Below, piece by piece: positions 1-7,218 of a DNA stretch of 64,000 bases. The notes beneath the pieces are model-generated. The model made no database searches, was not told the DNA's origin, and saw nothing but the letters and a program-made list of their open reading frames with translations. Source of the DNA: Sphingomonas hankookensis (lineage in GTDB: Bacteria; Pseudomonadota; Alphaproteobacteria; Sphingomonadales; Sphingomonadaceae); NCBI RefSeq assembly GCF_022664465.1, contig NZ_JAKREV010000002.1:1-64000 (forward strand), read 5' to 3'. A program made the position numbers and the translations under genes. Each line of letters begins with the position of its first letter. Position 1 is the stretch's first letter.

Positions 1-1025
1 GAGCCGTCCTCACACATCGCTTGGCTGGATGACGCCGGTCGAATATGCTGCTGCCGCGGCCGCCAAAGCGACCGAATGAACGCCGGAAACTCACCTTCAG
101 GTTGGATGAGAAACCGGGGGACCCTCACCTTGATCCAGACTATCATAGTCGATGGACCACTCAGAAGGGGGCAGCTCATGCCGAGCCGCAGGTTGATGTT
201 GATGAGCATGTGGTCGAACGCCCACTTGTCCATCCAAAGCAACCATTGGCTGTGGTACGGTTCGGGGATGCGGGTACGGGGACCCACTACGCAGCGGGCT
301 TCGTCCCCATTGTCCCCTGCTTCCCCACGCCATCGGGCGTACCAGCTACCCTTGAATGCATAGGTAATGACCTGGGGATTGAGGGGATCGTCCACCTCCT
401 GGATGTGCACCCGGGTAGCGACGCCATCCGGACTGTCAGCAACCCGCTTGACCGACTTATAGGCAGTGCGCCCCTTCAGCCGCTCAAACACCTTGACCAA
501 GTCACCGGTCACGATGAGGTGCCAGTGCAGCTGGAACAGCCCAGTTGCCGGATTATACTCACCGTCCAGATAGCCGCAGGCCCAGCCGGCAACACCGGGG
601 TTGGCACCACACCGGCCGAGGATCACCCGCAGCTGCTGCTTCGGGACCTGCGGATCCATGTGCATCAGCTCATCGATCGTGAGTGCAAGCCCCACCGGGA
701 TTAGCGTCACCAGATAGACCCGCTCGTTCGGGACCATGCCCAATAGCTCCAGCAGTTCTGCCGTGATATAAGCCCGCATGATCCGCATATAGCGCTTGGA
801 TGCAGGCGTTTCCGGAACGATGCGACGCTGGCTGATACGTTCCGCCAGATCTTCGCAAGCTTCGCACAGCTCCAGCGGTTTGGCACCACATTGCCGGAGC
901 CCATCGACGCGTCGGTCGTCCTCCTTCAACGCCACTTCCAGCGTTTCAAGCCCTTCAAACTGCGGGCACCGGGCGCCGTTCATGAGCCACGCGTTACCCT
1001 GGTTCACCCATGCTGAGCCGGCCAT
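1..1025 (-). CDS. Possible HUH-type replication initiator/relaxase of the integrative element (partial, C-terminus off the left edge)
   Basis: The frame stays open to base 1, so only 341 N-terminal residues are seen. The start ATG overlaps the stop of the small HTH gene (TGATG, 1023-1027), so the two are probably translationally coupled. Three signatures occur in the order expected of HUH nucleases: a hydrophobic strand VYLVTLI (about residues 103-109, motif-1-like), HWHLIV (167-172, fits HUHUUU) and YAFK (222-225, fits the YxxK active-site tyrosine). A Cys54-x2-Cys57 pair is also present. Rolling-circle Rep proteins and relaxases use such a fold to nick DNA and stay linked through the tyrosine. 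Inference: it starts replication or transfer of the excised element. The call rests on motifs read by eye; an unrelated element protein is possible. No Walker box is seen in the visible part. Confidence 0.45.
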   Translation of the reverse strand, partial: MAGSAWVNQGNAWLMNGARCPQFEGLETLEVALKEDDRRVDGLRQCGAKPLELCEACEDLAERISQRRIVPETPASKRYMRIMRAYITAELLELLGMVPNERVYLVTLIPVGLALTIDELMHMDPQVPKQQLRVILGRCGANPGVAGWACGYLDGEYNPATGLFQLHWHLIVTGDLVKVFERLKGRTAYKSVKRVADSPDGVATRVHIQEVDDPLNPQVITYAFKGSWYARWRGEAGDNGDEARCVVGPRTRIPEPYHSQWLLWMDKWAFDHMLININLRLGMSCPLLSGPSTMIVWIKVRVPRFLIQPEGEFPAFIRSLWRPRQQHIRPASSSQAMCEDG

Positions 1026-1183
1026 CACTGCAGCAGTTCCTGGAGGCTGGCGACGATGACCAGTCGGCGACGACCGACGCGCACACTGGCAAGGCTACCT
1101 TCGTTGATGAGCTTGTAGACAGTCGTCTTACCCATGCCGGACGCATGGACTGTCTCTGCGACGGAGATTGCAAGTCGTTCCAT
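1025..1183 (-). CDS. 52-residue AlpA/excisionase-family HTH DNA-binding protein
   Basis: A short gene with a strong ribosome site, GGAGG four bases before the ATG at 1183. The product reads as a MerR-like winged HTH typical of AlpA/Xis proteins: GMGKTTVYKLINEG forms the HTH helices (about residues 16-29), then the short basic wing SVRVGRRRLV (33-42) and a C-terminal helix. Members bind DNA as excisionases or transcription activators of integrase genes. It sits between the recombinase side and the possible Rep gene and overlaps the latter's start by three bases. The phased GGAAAC repeats about 75 bases upstream are natural candidates for its binding sites or for Rep's. The exact role (Xis, activator or Rep repressor) is inferred. 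Confidence 0.8.
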   Translation of the reverse strand: MERLAISVAETVHASGMGKTTVYKLINEGSLASVRVGRRRLVIVASLQELLQ

Positions 1184-1256
1184 TTTTCCTCCTTCACCCT
1201 ACCGAGATTGGCGGGGCGAAGGGGAACTTGACCAAACCGCGCTTCTAAAGCTGCTC

Positions 1257-1306
1257 GGAAACCTAACGGAAACTCCGTCGCGCGTTCATGGAAACCTTAT
1301 GGAAAC
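1257..1306. repeat. Four GGAAAC direct repeats in 11-bp register (iteron or Xis-site candidate)
   Basis: GGAAAC occurs at 1257, 1268, 1290 and 1301. The steps are 11, 22 and 11 bases, so all four lie on one face of the helix with one position missing. The first and third are followed by CCT, the second and fourth by T, so the array is a two-fold copy of a GGAAACCT...GGAAACT unit. It lies just upstream of the HTH-rep gene pair and touches the stop codon of the 219-residue gene. This matches binding arrays for iteron Rep proteins or cooperative Xis/AlpA proteins. Function is inferred. Confidence 0.6.
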
Positions 1307-1965
1307 TAGCTCGGATCACGCGGTTTTAGCGTCGGTAAGACCATTTTGGCAATCTCATCGATCTGATTTATACCGAGCCGTGACTTCTCTTTTCCCTGCT
1401 GTAGTCTGAATGACAATTCCTCCTTAAGACTTGATATCGTCTTGAATTTGTCTGAGTGTAGCATCCCATCCTGAGATATGCGGACCACTTCCAACCATCC
1501 TGCGTCGCGAGCCATCACTTCGGGCGGACGACCACCTCTATTTTTCTTAACTGGTTTAAACAAGGACGGCCGAAGCCGTTCGAGGTCGCTCAGCGACAAC
1601 TCGACCCCCATAATCATCCGCCGTTTGAGCGGCTTAATATTGATGGTGTACATGAACTTGCTGTACGGCCATCGCCAACGGGATCTATCGTGCGCAGCGC
1701 GCTTATCATACCGCCAGTAATTGACTGGTACGATCAGATCACGAGTAATGTCCGTAGCTTCCTTATCGGTTCGCCACGCTTTATGCATGCTGACTTCAGT
1801 CGTCGTCCAAATGGCCTCGGCTCGAGCTATCAACAATCCGTCACGAAGGAATTCGGCAACTGCTCCTTTAAAGGTTACGGGGTCTTCACCCTTTTCAACG
1901 GCGAGTTCGAGCGCTTCCGATGCCTTTATCCATCGCGTCTCAACCTGTGTTTCATCTCCCGCCAT
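1306..1965 (-). CDS. Unknown 219-residue protein of the integrative element
   Basis: I do not recognise the family. An ATG at 1965 has a good ribosome site (AGGGGGAG four bases away) and is preferred over an in-frame ATG at 2028, which would add 21 residues and nearly reach the recombinase stop. The N-terminal third is acidic and helical (ASEALELAVEKGED), the middle is rich in Trp, Arg and Tyr (WRWPYSKFMY), followed by a basic KKNRGGRPPE patch and a helical C-terminus. No signal peptide, membrane segment or cysteine cluster is seen. Base composition and codon use are clearly less GC-rich than in the core genes. It lies directly downstream of the recombinase, 72 bases from its stop, a common place for island-specific accessory or regulatory genes. 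Confidence 0.6.
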   Translation of the reverse strand: MAGDETQVETRWIKASEALELAVEKGEDPVTFKGAVAEFLRDGLLIARAEAIWTTTEVSMHKAWRTDKEATDITRDLIVPVNYWRYDKRAAHDRSRWRWPYSKFMYTINIKPLKRRMIMGVELSLSDLERLRPSLFKPVKKNRGGRPPEVMARDAGWLEVVRISQDGMLHSDKFKTISSLKEELSFRLQQGKEKSRLGINQIDEIAKMVLPTLKPRDPS

Positions 1966-2037
1966 ATGGCTCCCCCTGAGATAGTGTGGCTTCGTAGGGG
2001 TAAGCTCTAAGATAGAATTACGGTCCACTTTTTAAGA

Positions 2038-3219
2038 TTACGGCATCAGAAACTTAACCCATTCTGACATCAACTCGCGGCGTCGATCAACTGCCGTTCC
2101 ACGGCGATAGGCACGTTCTGCTTTATTTTGAATGGTATGCGCGAGTGCCTGCTCAACGATCTCGCGAGGATAATTGGTGGCATCACCTGCCCAATCGCGA
2201 AACGTGCTGCGGAAGCCGTGCGTCGTCACATGGCCGTAGTTCATACGACGCAGCAGCATGGCCATTGCCATGTTCGACCGCGCCGCACCGCCGATGCCAA
2301 ACACCGGGGTTGCTGCAGTGAGCGACGACGGCTTCACCTGGGCCAGCACCGCCATGGCCGCATTAGACAGCGGCACGACATGTTCGGCACCAGCTTTCAT
2401 GCGACCGGCTGGGACGGTCCATAGCTTTGCGTCCAGGTCGATCTCACCCCAGGTAGCGCCCAGCGCCTCGCCACTGCGGGCAGCGGTCAGTATGACAAAC
2501 TCCAGGCAACGAGCTGCTAGCGCCGGACGCTGCTTCAACTGCTGGAAGAACGCAGGCGCTTCACGCCAAGGCAGTGCGGCATGATGGCCGCGTTCGACCT
2601 TTGACTGGTTTGGCAACAGCAGCGCCAGATGGCCTCGGCAGGTGGCCGGGTTCATGCTGTCGCGTGGACGAAGACCCCGCGCCTTTGCCGCGTCGAGGAC
2701 CTTCTCAATGCGGCCGCGTACCCGCTTGGCAGTTTCCGCCTTCACCAGCCAGATCGGCTGCAATACCGCCAACACATCTTCGGTGCCGACGTCAGTGACG
2801 GGCACATTCTGCAACGCTGCCGCGTGGTCACGAAGACTGTTGCGCCATTGCTGCCGATGAACGGGGTTGCGCCAGCCGTCCTCGACGCTGGAGATGTATT
2901 GATCAGCAAAAGTCCCGAAGGTCAGCACCGCGAGCTCCTCCACCGGCGCTTCGGTCCCCAAAATCCCACGCGGATCCTGACCGACTGCTACCGCTTCACG
3001 CATTTCGCCGGCGATGCGGCGCGCTGTGGCCAAGCTAACCGACGACGCGGGACCGATACCGATTTCGGCCCTCTTGCCATTCGACGTAGTCATGAAGACC
3101 CACGACCGGGCGCCTCCCGTAGTGATCCGCAGATACAGGCCACCGCCGTCTGCATGACGTCCGGGCGCCTTCAACGCCGCGATTCCGCGTACCGTCAGCT
3201 TGTTCAGTGCGCGCGCCAT
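2038..3219 (-). CDS. int: Tyrosine recombinase (P4-type integrase, DUF4102/CAT family)
   Basis: Catalyses site-specific integration and excision at the adjacent tRNA-Ser. The start at 3219 is chosen because GGAAGG precedes it at good spacing and the product then begins with the usual MARALNKLTV; an upstream in-frame ATG at 3306 would add 29 unlikely residues. The 393-residue protein has an N-terminal DUF4102 arm-binding domain (GGGLYLRI, about 24-31), a core-binding domain (about 100-200) and the catalytic domain. Visible catalytic residues are Arg248 (TAARSGEA), His334 and Arg337 (HGFRSTF), His361 (ALAHT) and nucleophile Tyr371 (AERAYRRG). All are present, so the enzyme looks active. The gene starts about 180 bases from the tRNA 3' end. 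Confidence 0.95.
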   Translation of the reverse strand: MARALNKLTVRGIAALKAPGRHADGGGLYLRITTGGARSWVFMTTSNGKRAEIGIGPASSVSLATARRIAGEMREAVAVGQDPRGILGTEAPVEELAVLTFGTFADQYISSVEDGWRNPVHRQQWRNSLRDHAAALQNVPVTDVGTEDVLAVLQPIWLVKAETAKRVRGRIEKVLDAAKARGLRPRDSMNPATCRGHLALLLPNQSKVERGHHAALPWREAPAFFQQLKQRPALAARCLEFVILTAARSGEALGATWGEIDLDAKLWTVPAGRMKAGAEHVVPLSNAAMAVLAQVKPSSLTAATPVFGIGGAARSNMAMAMLLRRMNYGHVTTHGFRSTFRDWAGDATNYPREIVEQALAHTIQNKAERAYRRGTAVDRRRELMSEWVKFLMP

Positions 3220-3227
3220 GAGCCTTC

Positions 3228-3247
3228 CCGGGGGTTCGAATTCCACC
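3228..3247. repeat. Inverted 18/20 copy of the tRNA-Ser T-arm in the int leader
   Basis: Read on the minus strand, 3247-3228 matches the plus strand at 3406-3425 (the tRNA T-arm) in 18 of 20 bases, around the core TTCGAA. The two copies are inverted about 160 bases apart, and this one lies just upstream of the int ribosome site. It may be a secondary core-type site bound by the integrase, or a relic of an attachment site. Confidence 0.5.
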
Positions 3248-3362
3248 GGTTTCATGCCCACTTTCAACTTGGCTTTAGGCGCATCTCGACGAACCGTCAC
3301 GGACACTCGGCAATGCCAACGCCAGAATTAACCATCGTTTTTCAGTGCTTTACGGGGCTTTT

Positions 3363-3389
3363 GCGAACGATCGCGAACGTCAGCGAAAT
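3363..3389. repeat. Three GCGAA-type direct repeats in 10-bp register beside the attachment site
   Basis: GCGAACG starts at 3363 and 3373, and GCGAAAT at 3383, each exactly 10 bases apart. They end 7 bases from the tRNA CCA (3396-3398). Phased short repeats next to a core site fit arm-type integrase sites or a directionality-factor site, and they may also mark the int promoter region. Function is inferred from position and phase. Confidence 0.5.
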
Positions 3390-3395
3390 CAAGTC

Positions 3396-3485
3396 TGGCG
3401 GAAGAGGTGGGATTCGAACCCACGGAACGGTTGCCCGCTCGCCGGTTTTCAAGACCGGTTCCTTAAACCACTCGGACACTCTTCC
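3396..3485 (-). tRNA. tRNA-Ser (anticodon TGA)
   Basis: Minus-strand class II tRNA of 90 bases including an encoded CCA (complement of 3396-3398). Acceptor stem GGAAGAG pairs with CTCTTCC. The anticodon stem CCGGT/ACCGG holds loop CTTGAAA, with anticodon TGA at 3451-3449. A long variable arm (GCGAGCGGGCAACCGTTCC region) and T-arm GTGGGTTCGAATCCCAC follow. The serine identity comes from the anticodon and the long variable arm. Its 3' end is the apparent integration target of the element on the left. Confidence 0.96.
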
Positions 3486-3600
3486 GCGACGGCGGCCGCA
3501 TTGGGCAAGATCGTCGCGTTGTGCAAGCCTTTGTCGCCGGAGGGGCTTCATCCCGTTCCTGGCCTGTGCCAATACCGTTCCAGAACGGGAGACCGGTGTG

Positions 3601-4638
3601 ATGCGTATTGCCAAGGCGGGGTTTGCCGTCGTTCTTGCCCTGATGGCCGGGGCTTCGATGGCCGGGGCTTCGGCGTCGGCACAGGATGCGGCGGGATTTC
3701 AGTCCTATCTGCGCGACGTCGCGGTGCGGGCGCGGGCGCAGGGGGTGAGCGAGCGGACGATCGATGCGGTCCTGCCGACGCTGACCTACAACCCCCGGGT
3801 CGTCGAACTCGACCGGCAGCAGCCCGGCGCGTCGAACACGACCACCGTGTCGCGCTTCGCACCCTATCGCCAGCGTCACGTCGATGCCGCGCGGATCAAT
3901 CGCGGACGGACGGCCTATACCGCGCAGCGCTCGCGATTGGCGTCGATCGAGCGCGACACGGGCGTGCCCGAGGAGATCATGGTCGCGATCTGGGGCCATG
4001 AGACCAATTACGGCAGCTATACCGGCGATTTCGACCTGCCGCGCAGCCTGGCGACGCTCGCCTATGAAGGGCGGCGGCGGTCGCTGTTCGAGCCCGAGTT
4101 CATCGCGACGCTGAAGATGATCGACCGCGGCGTGCCGCGCGAACGGTTGAAGGGCAGCTGGGCGGGCGCGTTCGGCTATCCGCAATTCCTGCCGTCGATC
4201 TACTTGCGCGTCGCGCGCGACGGCGATGGCGACGGCGTCGCGAACATCTGGTCGAACGAGGCGGATACGCTGGCGTCGATCGCCAATTATTTCGTCGATG
4301 CGGGCTGGCGCAAAGGCCAGCCCTGGGGCTTTGCGGTAAGCGTTCCGATGGGCTTCGACCGGTCGATCCTGACGCCGCGGTCGCTGTCGCCCCGCTGCCC
4401 GCGCGTGTTCGAACGGCATAGCCAGTGGCGTTCGCTCGCGGAATGGCAGGCGCTGGGCGTGACGGCCAGCGACGGGCGCCGGCTCGATCCGACGATCCAG
4501 GCGACGCTGATCGAACCCGATGGCCCGGGCGAAACCGCGTATCTGCTGACCGGAAATTATCGGGTGATTCTCGACTATAACTGCTCGAACTATTACGCGC
4601 TGTCGGTGGGGTTGCTGGCGGATGCGGTGGCGCGATGA
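3601..4638 (+). CDS. Lytic murein transglycosylase (MltB/SLT_2 family)
   Basis: Cleaves the MurNAc-GlcNAc bond of peptidoglycan to form 1,6-anhydro ends, in the periplasm. The start at 3601 gives a signal peptide (residues 1-28, ending ASASAQ). The frame extends upstream through the tRNA but has no credible start there. The SLT_2 domain shows WGHETNYGSY with the catalytic Glu134, the GSWAGAFGYPQFLPSIY substrate-groove motif, and DGDGDGVANIW near the C-terminal half. Length of 345 residues is normal. No C-terminal peptidoglycan-binding domain is present. The stop overlaps the start of the SPOR protein (ATGA at 4635), and a carboxypeptidase follows, so the three form a wall-remodelling set. Confidence 0.93.
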   Translation: MRIAKAGFAVVLALMAGASMAGASASAQDAAGFQSYLRDVAVRARAQGVSERTIDAVLPTLTYNPRVVELDRQQPGASNTTTVSRFAPYRQRHVDAARINRGRTAYTAQRSRLASIERDTGVPEEIMVAIWGHETNYGSYTGDFDLPRSLATLAYEGRRRSLFEPEFIATLKMIDRGVPRERLKGSWAGAFGYPQFLPSIYLRVARDGDGDGVANIWSNEADTLASIANYFVDAGWRKGQPWGFAVSVPMGFDRSILTPRSLSPRCPRVFERHSQWRSLAEWQALGVTASDGRRLDPTIQATLIEPDGPGETAYLLTGNYRVILDYNCSNYYALSVGLLADAVAR

Positions 4639-5411
4639 TCGGCGCGGTTCTGGGGTTGTTTTTGGCGCAGGCGGGGGCGGAAACGCCACCGCCGGTGATC
4701 CATGAGCAGCGACTGGACGAGGTCGGGCCGGTCATCGTCGGCGGGACGGATGCCAAGCTGATCCTGCGCCACCGGACACTGCCCGCGGGGAGCTTTGCCG
4801 AGGTCACGAACCTCGACGGCGGGCGGACGATCGTCGTAGAGGTACAGCCCTATCCGCAAGCGAGCGGTAGCGCGATCGGTGCGCTGTCACCCGCCGCGGG
4901 CCGGGCGCTGGGGGCAACGACGGCACCGATGGTCCGCATCCGGCCGGCGGTGCCGTCGCCCGCGGAACAGGCCGCCATCCGCATCGGATCGGTCGTGACC
5001 CGGCTCGATACGCCGCAGTTCCTGCTGGCCGCGCTGCGCAAGCGCATGGCGCCGCCTGCACCGGCGGTCGTGCCGGCAGCAGCACCCGTGCCGGTAGCGA
5101 TGCCGACGGCAACGGCCACGTCCAAGCCAAGTCCCACGCCCACCGTCACACCGCCCCCCGGGCCACGCCCGACCCCGCCAAAGGAAGCCGCGCCCAAACG
5201 CACCGGCCGCTGGTTCGTGCAGGTCGCCACCCTGTCCGACGCCGCCCGCGCCGCAACCCTCGCAAAATCGGTCGACGGCGTTGTGCGTTCGGCGGGCAGG
5301 CTGTACCGGGTGCAGGCAGGCCCATTCGCCACCCGAGCCGCTGCCGAAACCGCCCGTGCCGCCATCGCGCGTCGTGGCTTCGGCGACGCCCGGACCATCG
5401 CCCAGGACTGA
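4635..5411 (+). CDS. RlpA-like protein with SPOR domain, catalytic residues apparently lost
   Basis: 258 residues. An N-terminal hydrophobic stretch (1-15) looks like a short signal sequence. Residues about 45-90 resemble the double-psi barrel of RlpA (RHRTLPAGSFAEVTNLDGG, then VVEV). However, the TAxGE strand is missing and the DRGPF active-site segment reads VQPYPQA. A Pro/Ala/Thr-rich linker (about 136-185) leads to a C-terminal SPOR domain (WFVQVATL to the end), which binds denuded septal glycan. RlpA proteins are septal lytic transglycosylases. Here a non-catalytic or regulatory role at division sites is more likely, inferred from the lost motifs. The start overlaps the transglycosylase stop by 4 bases. 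Confidence 0.75.
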   Translation: MIGAVLGLFLAQAGAETPPPVIHEQRLDEVGPVIVGGTDAKLILRHRTLPAGSFAEVTNLDGGRTIVVEVQPYPQASGSAIGALSPAAGRALGATTAPMVRIRPAVPSPAEQAAIRIGSVVTRLDTPQFLLAALRKRMAPPAPAVVPAAAPVPVAMPTATATSKPSPTPTVTPPPGPRPTPPKEAAPKRTGRWFVQVATLSDAARAATLAKSVDGVVRSAGRLYRVQAGPFATRAAAETARAAIARRGFGDARTIAQD

Positions 5412-5428
5412 ACGGAACCACGTGCCCC

Positions 5429-6595
5429 ATGCGTAAGATCGCCCTTTCGAGCATCGCCGCCATCGCCATCGCCACGCCCGGCATCGCCGCCGCGCCGCCG
5501 TTCGACACGCCGGCACCGGTCGCGTTCATGACCGACCTGTCGTCGGGCGCGACGCTGTTCGCCAAGGACGCCGATCGTCGCATGCCGCCGGCATCGATGG
5601 CGAAGATGATGACCGCCTATGTCGCGTTCGACCTCATCAAGAAGGGCGAATTGAAGCTGAGCGACACGGCGACCGTTTCGCCGGAAACGTGGAAGAAGTG
5701 GCACGGCCCGCAGGCGGGTTCGACCATGTTCCTGTCGGTGAACGAGAATGTCAGCATCGAGAACCTGCTGTACGGCATCGTCGTGCTGTCGGGGAACGAC
5801 GCCTGCGTCGTGCTGGCCGAAAAGATCGCCGGGTCGGAAGAAGCCTTCACGAACCTGATGAACCAGCGCGCCAAGGAACTCGGCCTCGCCAACAGCCATT
5901 TCGGCACGTCGAACGGGTGGCCCGACGAAGGGCGCACCTATGTGACCGCCCGCGACCTCGCCAAGCTGGCGACCGCGACGATCCAGAACCATCCGCAGCT
6001 CTACAAGAAATTCTATTCGAAGACCGATTTCACTTGGGGCAAGACGCTGGGCGAGGGTGCCGCGATCACGCAGGCGAACCGCGACCCGCTGCTGGGCCGC
6101 GTGCGCGGCGCCGATGGCCTGAAGACCGGCCACACCGAAGAGGCCGGCTATGGCTTCACCGGATCGGCCGAACAGGATGGCCGTCGCCTCGTCATGGTGC
6201 TGGCCGGGCTGACCAGCTCGAACCAGCGCATCGCCGAATCGGTCAAGTTCATGAACTGGGGCTTCGGCGCATGGCGCGCGCGTCCGATCGTGGCGGCGGG
6301 CAAGCGGGTCGAGACGGCCGAGGTACAGCTGGGCGATTCGTCGACCGTCGGCCTCGTCGCGCCGCGCGCACTGACCGTGACGATGCCGGCCGGCACCAAT
6401 AGCCCGATCACTGCGAAGGTCGTCTATACCGGCCCGATCAAGGCACCGATCGCCAAGGGCCAGCATATCGCCGACCTGGTGATCGCATCGCCCGATACCG
6501 GCGAACAGCGCATGCCGCTGGTCGCCGAGAAGGATGTGGCCGAGGCGGGCTTCTTCGGTCGCGTCTGGGCAAGCCTGACCTCGCTGTTCGCTTGA
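5429..6595 (+). CDS. dacC: D-alanyl-D-alanine carboxypeptidase (PBP5/6 class)
   Basis: Trims the terminal D-Ala from peptidoglycan pentapeptides in the periplasm. Signal peptide at residues 1-22. The penicilloyl-serine fold is complete: SxxK at Ser56-Lys59 (PASMAKM), SGN at 121-123 and KTG at 232-234. A PBP5-type C-terminal beta domain follows and the end (VWASLTSLFA) is an amphipathic helix for membrane anchoring. Length of 388 residues is typical. It lies 17 bases after the SPOR gene, and its stop overlaps the TTG start of tmk. The symbol dacC is by family; dacA-like paralogues cannot be told apart here. Confidence 0.94.
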   Translation: MRKIALSSIAAIAIATPGIAAAPPFDTPAPVAFMTDLSSGATLFAKDADRRMPPASMAKMMTAYVAFDLIKKGELKLSDTATVSPETWKKWHGPQAGSTMFLSVNENVSIENLLYGIVVLSGNDACVVLAEKIAGSEEAFTNLMNQRAKELGLANSHFGTSNGWPDEGRTYVTARDLAKLATATIQNHPQLYKKFYSKTDFTWGKTLGEGAAITQANRDPLLGRVRGADGLKTGHTEEAGYGFTGSAEQDGRRLVMVLAGLTSSNQRIAESVKFMNWGFGAWRARPIVAAGKRVETAEVQLGDSSTVGLVAPRALTVTMPAGTNSPITAKVVYTGPIKAPIAKGQHIADLVIASPDTGEQRMPLVAEKDVAEAGFFGRVWASLTSLFA

Positions 6596-7218
6596 GCGCC
6601 GGACGCTTCCTGACGCTGGAGGGCGGGGAAGGGGTCGGCAAATCGACCCAGGCCCGCGCGCTGGTTGCCGCGCTGGAAACGCGCGGCATCCACGCCGTGC
6701 TGACGCGCGAACCCGGCGGCAGTGAGGGCGCGGAGGCGATCCGCGAACTGCTGATGCAGGGAGAGGTGCGGCGGTGGAGCGCGCATGCCGAGGCATTGCT
6801 GTTCGCCGCCGCCCGCGCCGATCATGTCGAAAAGTCGATCCGGCCGCTGGTCGACGCCGGCAGCTGGGTCGTGTGCGACCGCTTCATCGACAGCACCCGC
6901 GCCTATCAGGGGGCGCAGGGGATCGACGACGCCGCGATCCTCGCGCTGCACGGGTTCGGATCGCGGGGGCTGTTGCCCGATCGGACGCTGCTGCTGTCGC
7001 TGCCCGGTGGCGAAGGCGATGCGCGGGCACAGGCGCGCGACGGCGCGGCGGCCGATCGCTTCGCCGCGCGGGGGGAGGAGTTTCACCGGTCGGTCGCGGC
7101 GACGTTCGATCGCATCGCGACGGCCGAGCCGGAGCGCGTGCGGCGGGTCGATGCGTCGGGCGACGTGGCCGCGGTGACGGCGCGCCTGATCGATGCGATC
7201 GCCGACCTGCTGCCATGA
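6592..7218 (+). CDS. tmk: Thymidylate kinase
   Basis: Phosphorylates dTMP to dTDP in the cytoplasm. It starts with TTG at 6592, overlapping the dacC stop as TTGA; no better start exists before the P-loop. The P-loop EGGEGVGKST (10-19), the EPGGSE motif that binds the nucleotide and DRFIDSTRAYQG (the DRY/DRF motif) are all present. At 208 residues it is full length. The LID region (GDARAQARDGAAADRF) is the short alphaproteobacterial type. holB starts inside its stop codon, a common tmk-holB pair. Confidence 0.96.
   Translation: MSAGRFLTLEGGEGVGKSTQARALVAALETRGIHAVLTREPGGSEGAEAIRELLMQGEVRRWSAHAEALLFAAARADHVEKSIRPLVDAGSWVVCDRFIDSTRAYQGAQGIDDAAILALHGFGSRGLLPDRTLLLSLPGGEGDARAQARDGAAADRFAARGEEFHRSVAATFDRIATAEPERVRRVDASGDVAAVTARLIDAIADLLP

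Larger units (their letters stand above)
1..3398. mobile_element. One end of an integrative element inserted at tRNA-Ser(UGA); the rest lies left of the window
   Basis: A tyrosine recombinase gene starts about 180 bases from the 3' end of tRNA-Ser and points away from it. Behind it come an orphan gene, a small AlpA/Xis-like HTH gene and a possible HUH initiator, all on the minus strand. This is the usual layout of an island or integrative mobilisable element integrated into a tRNA 3' end. The tRNA is intact with an encoded CCA, as expected where the element restores the gene on insertion. The distal att site is outside the window, so element length and mobility are unknown. Base composition falls in the 1.3-2.0 kb part, unlike the GC-rich core genes to the right. 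The boundary at 3398 is inferred from the tRNA end; no second att copy can be seen. Confidence 0.75.

Noticed and set aside
45-704. Open frame of 219 residues on the plus strand at the left edge
   Set aside because: It mirrors the minus-strand Rep-like gene. The minus frame has a coupled start, HUH-type motifs and no stop to the edge; the plus frame has proline/histidine-rich, motif-free sequence.
4850-6796. Minus-strand open frame of 648 residues over the SPOR and dacC genes
   Set aside because: Antisense of genes with clear motifs; no credible start or family.
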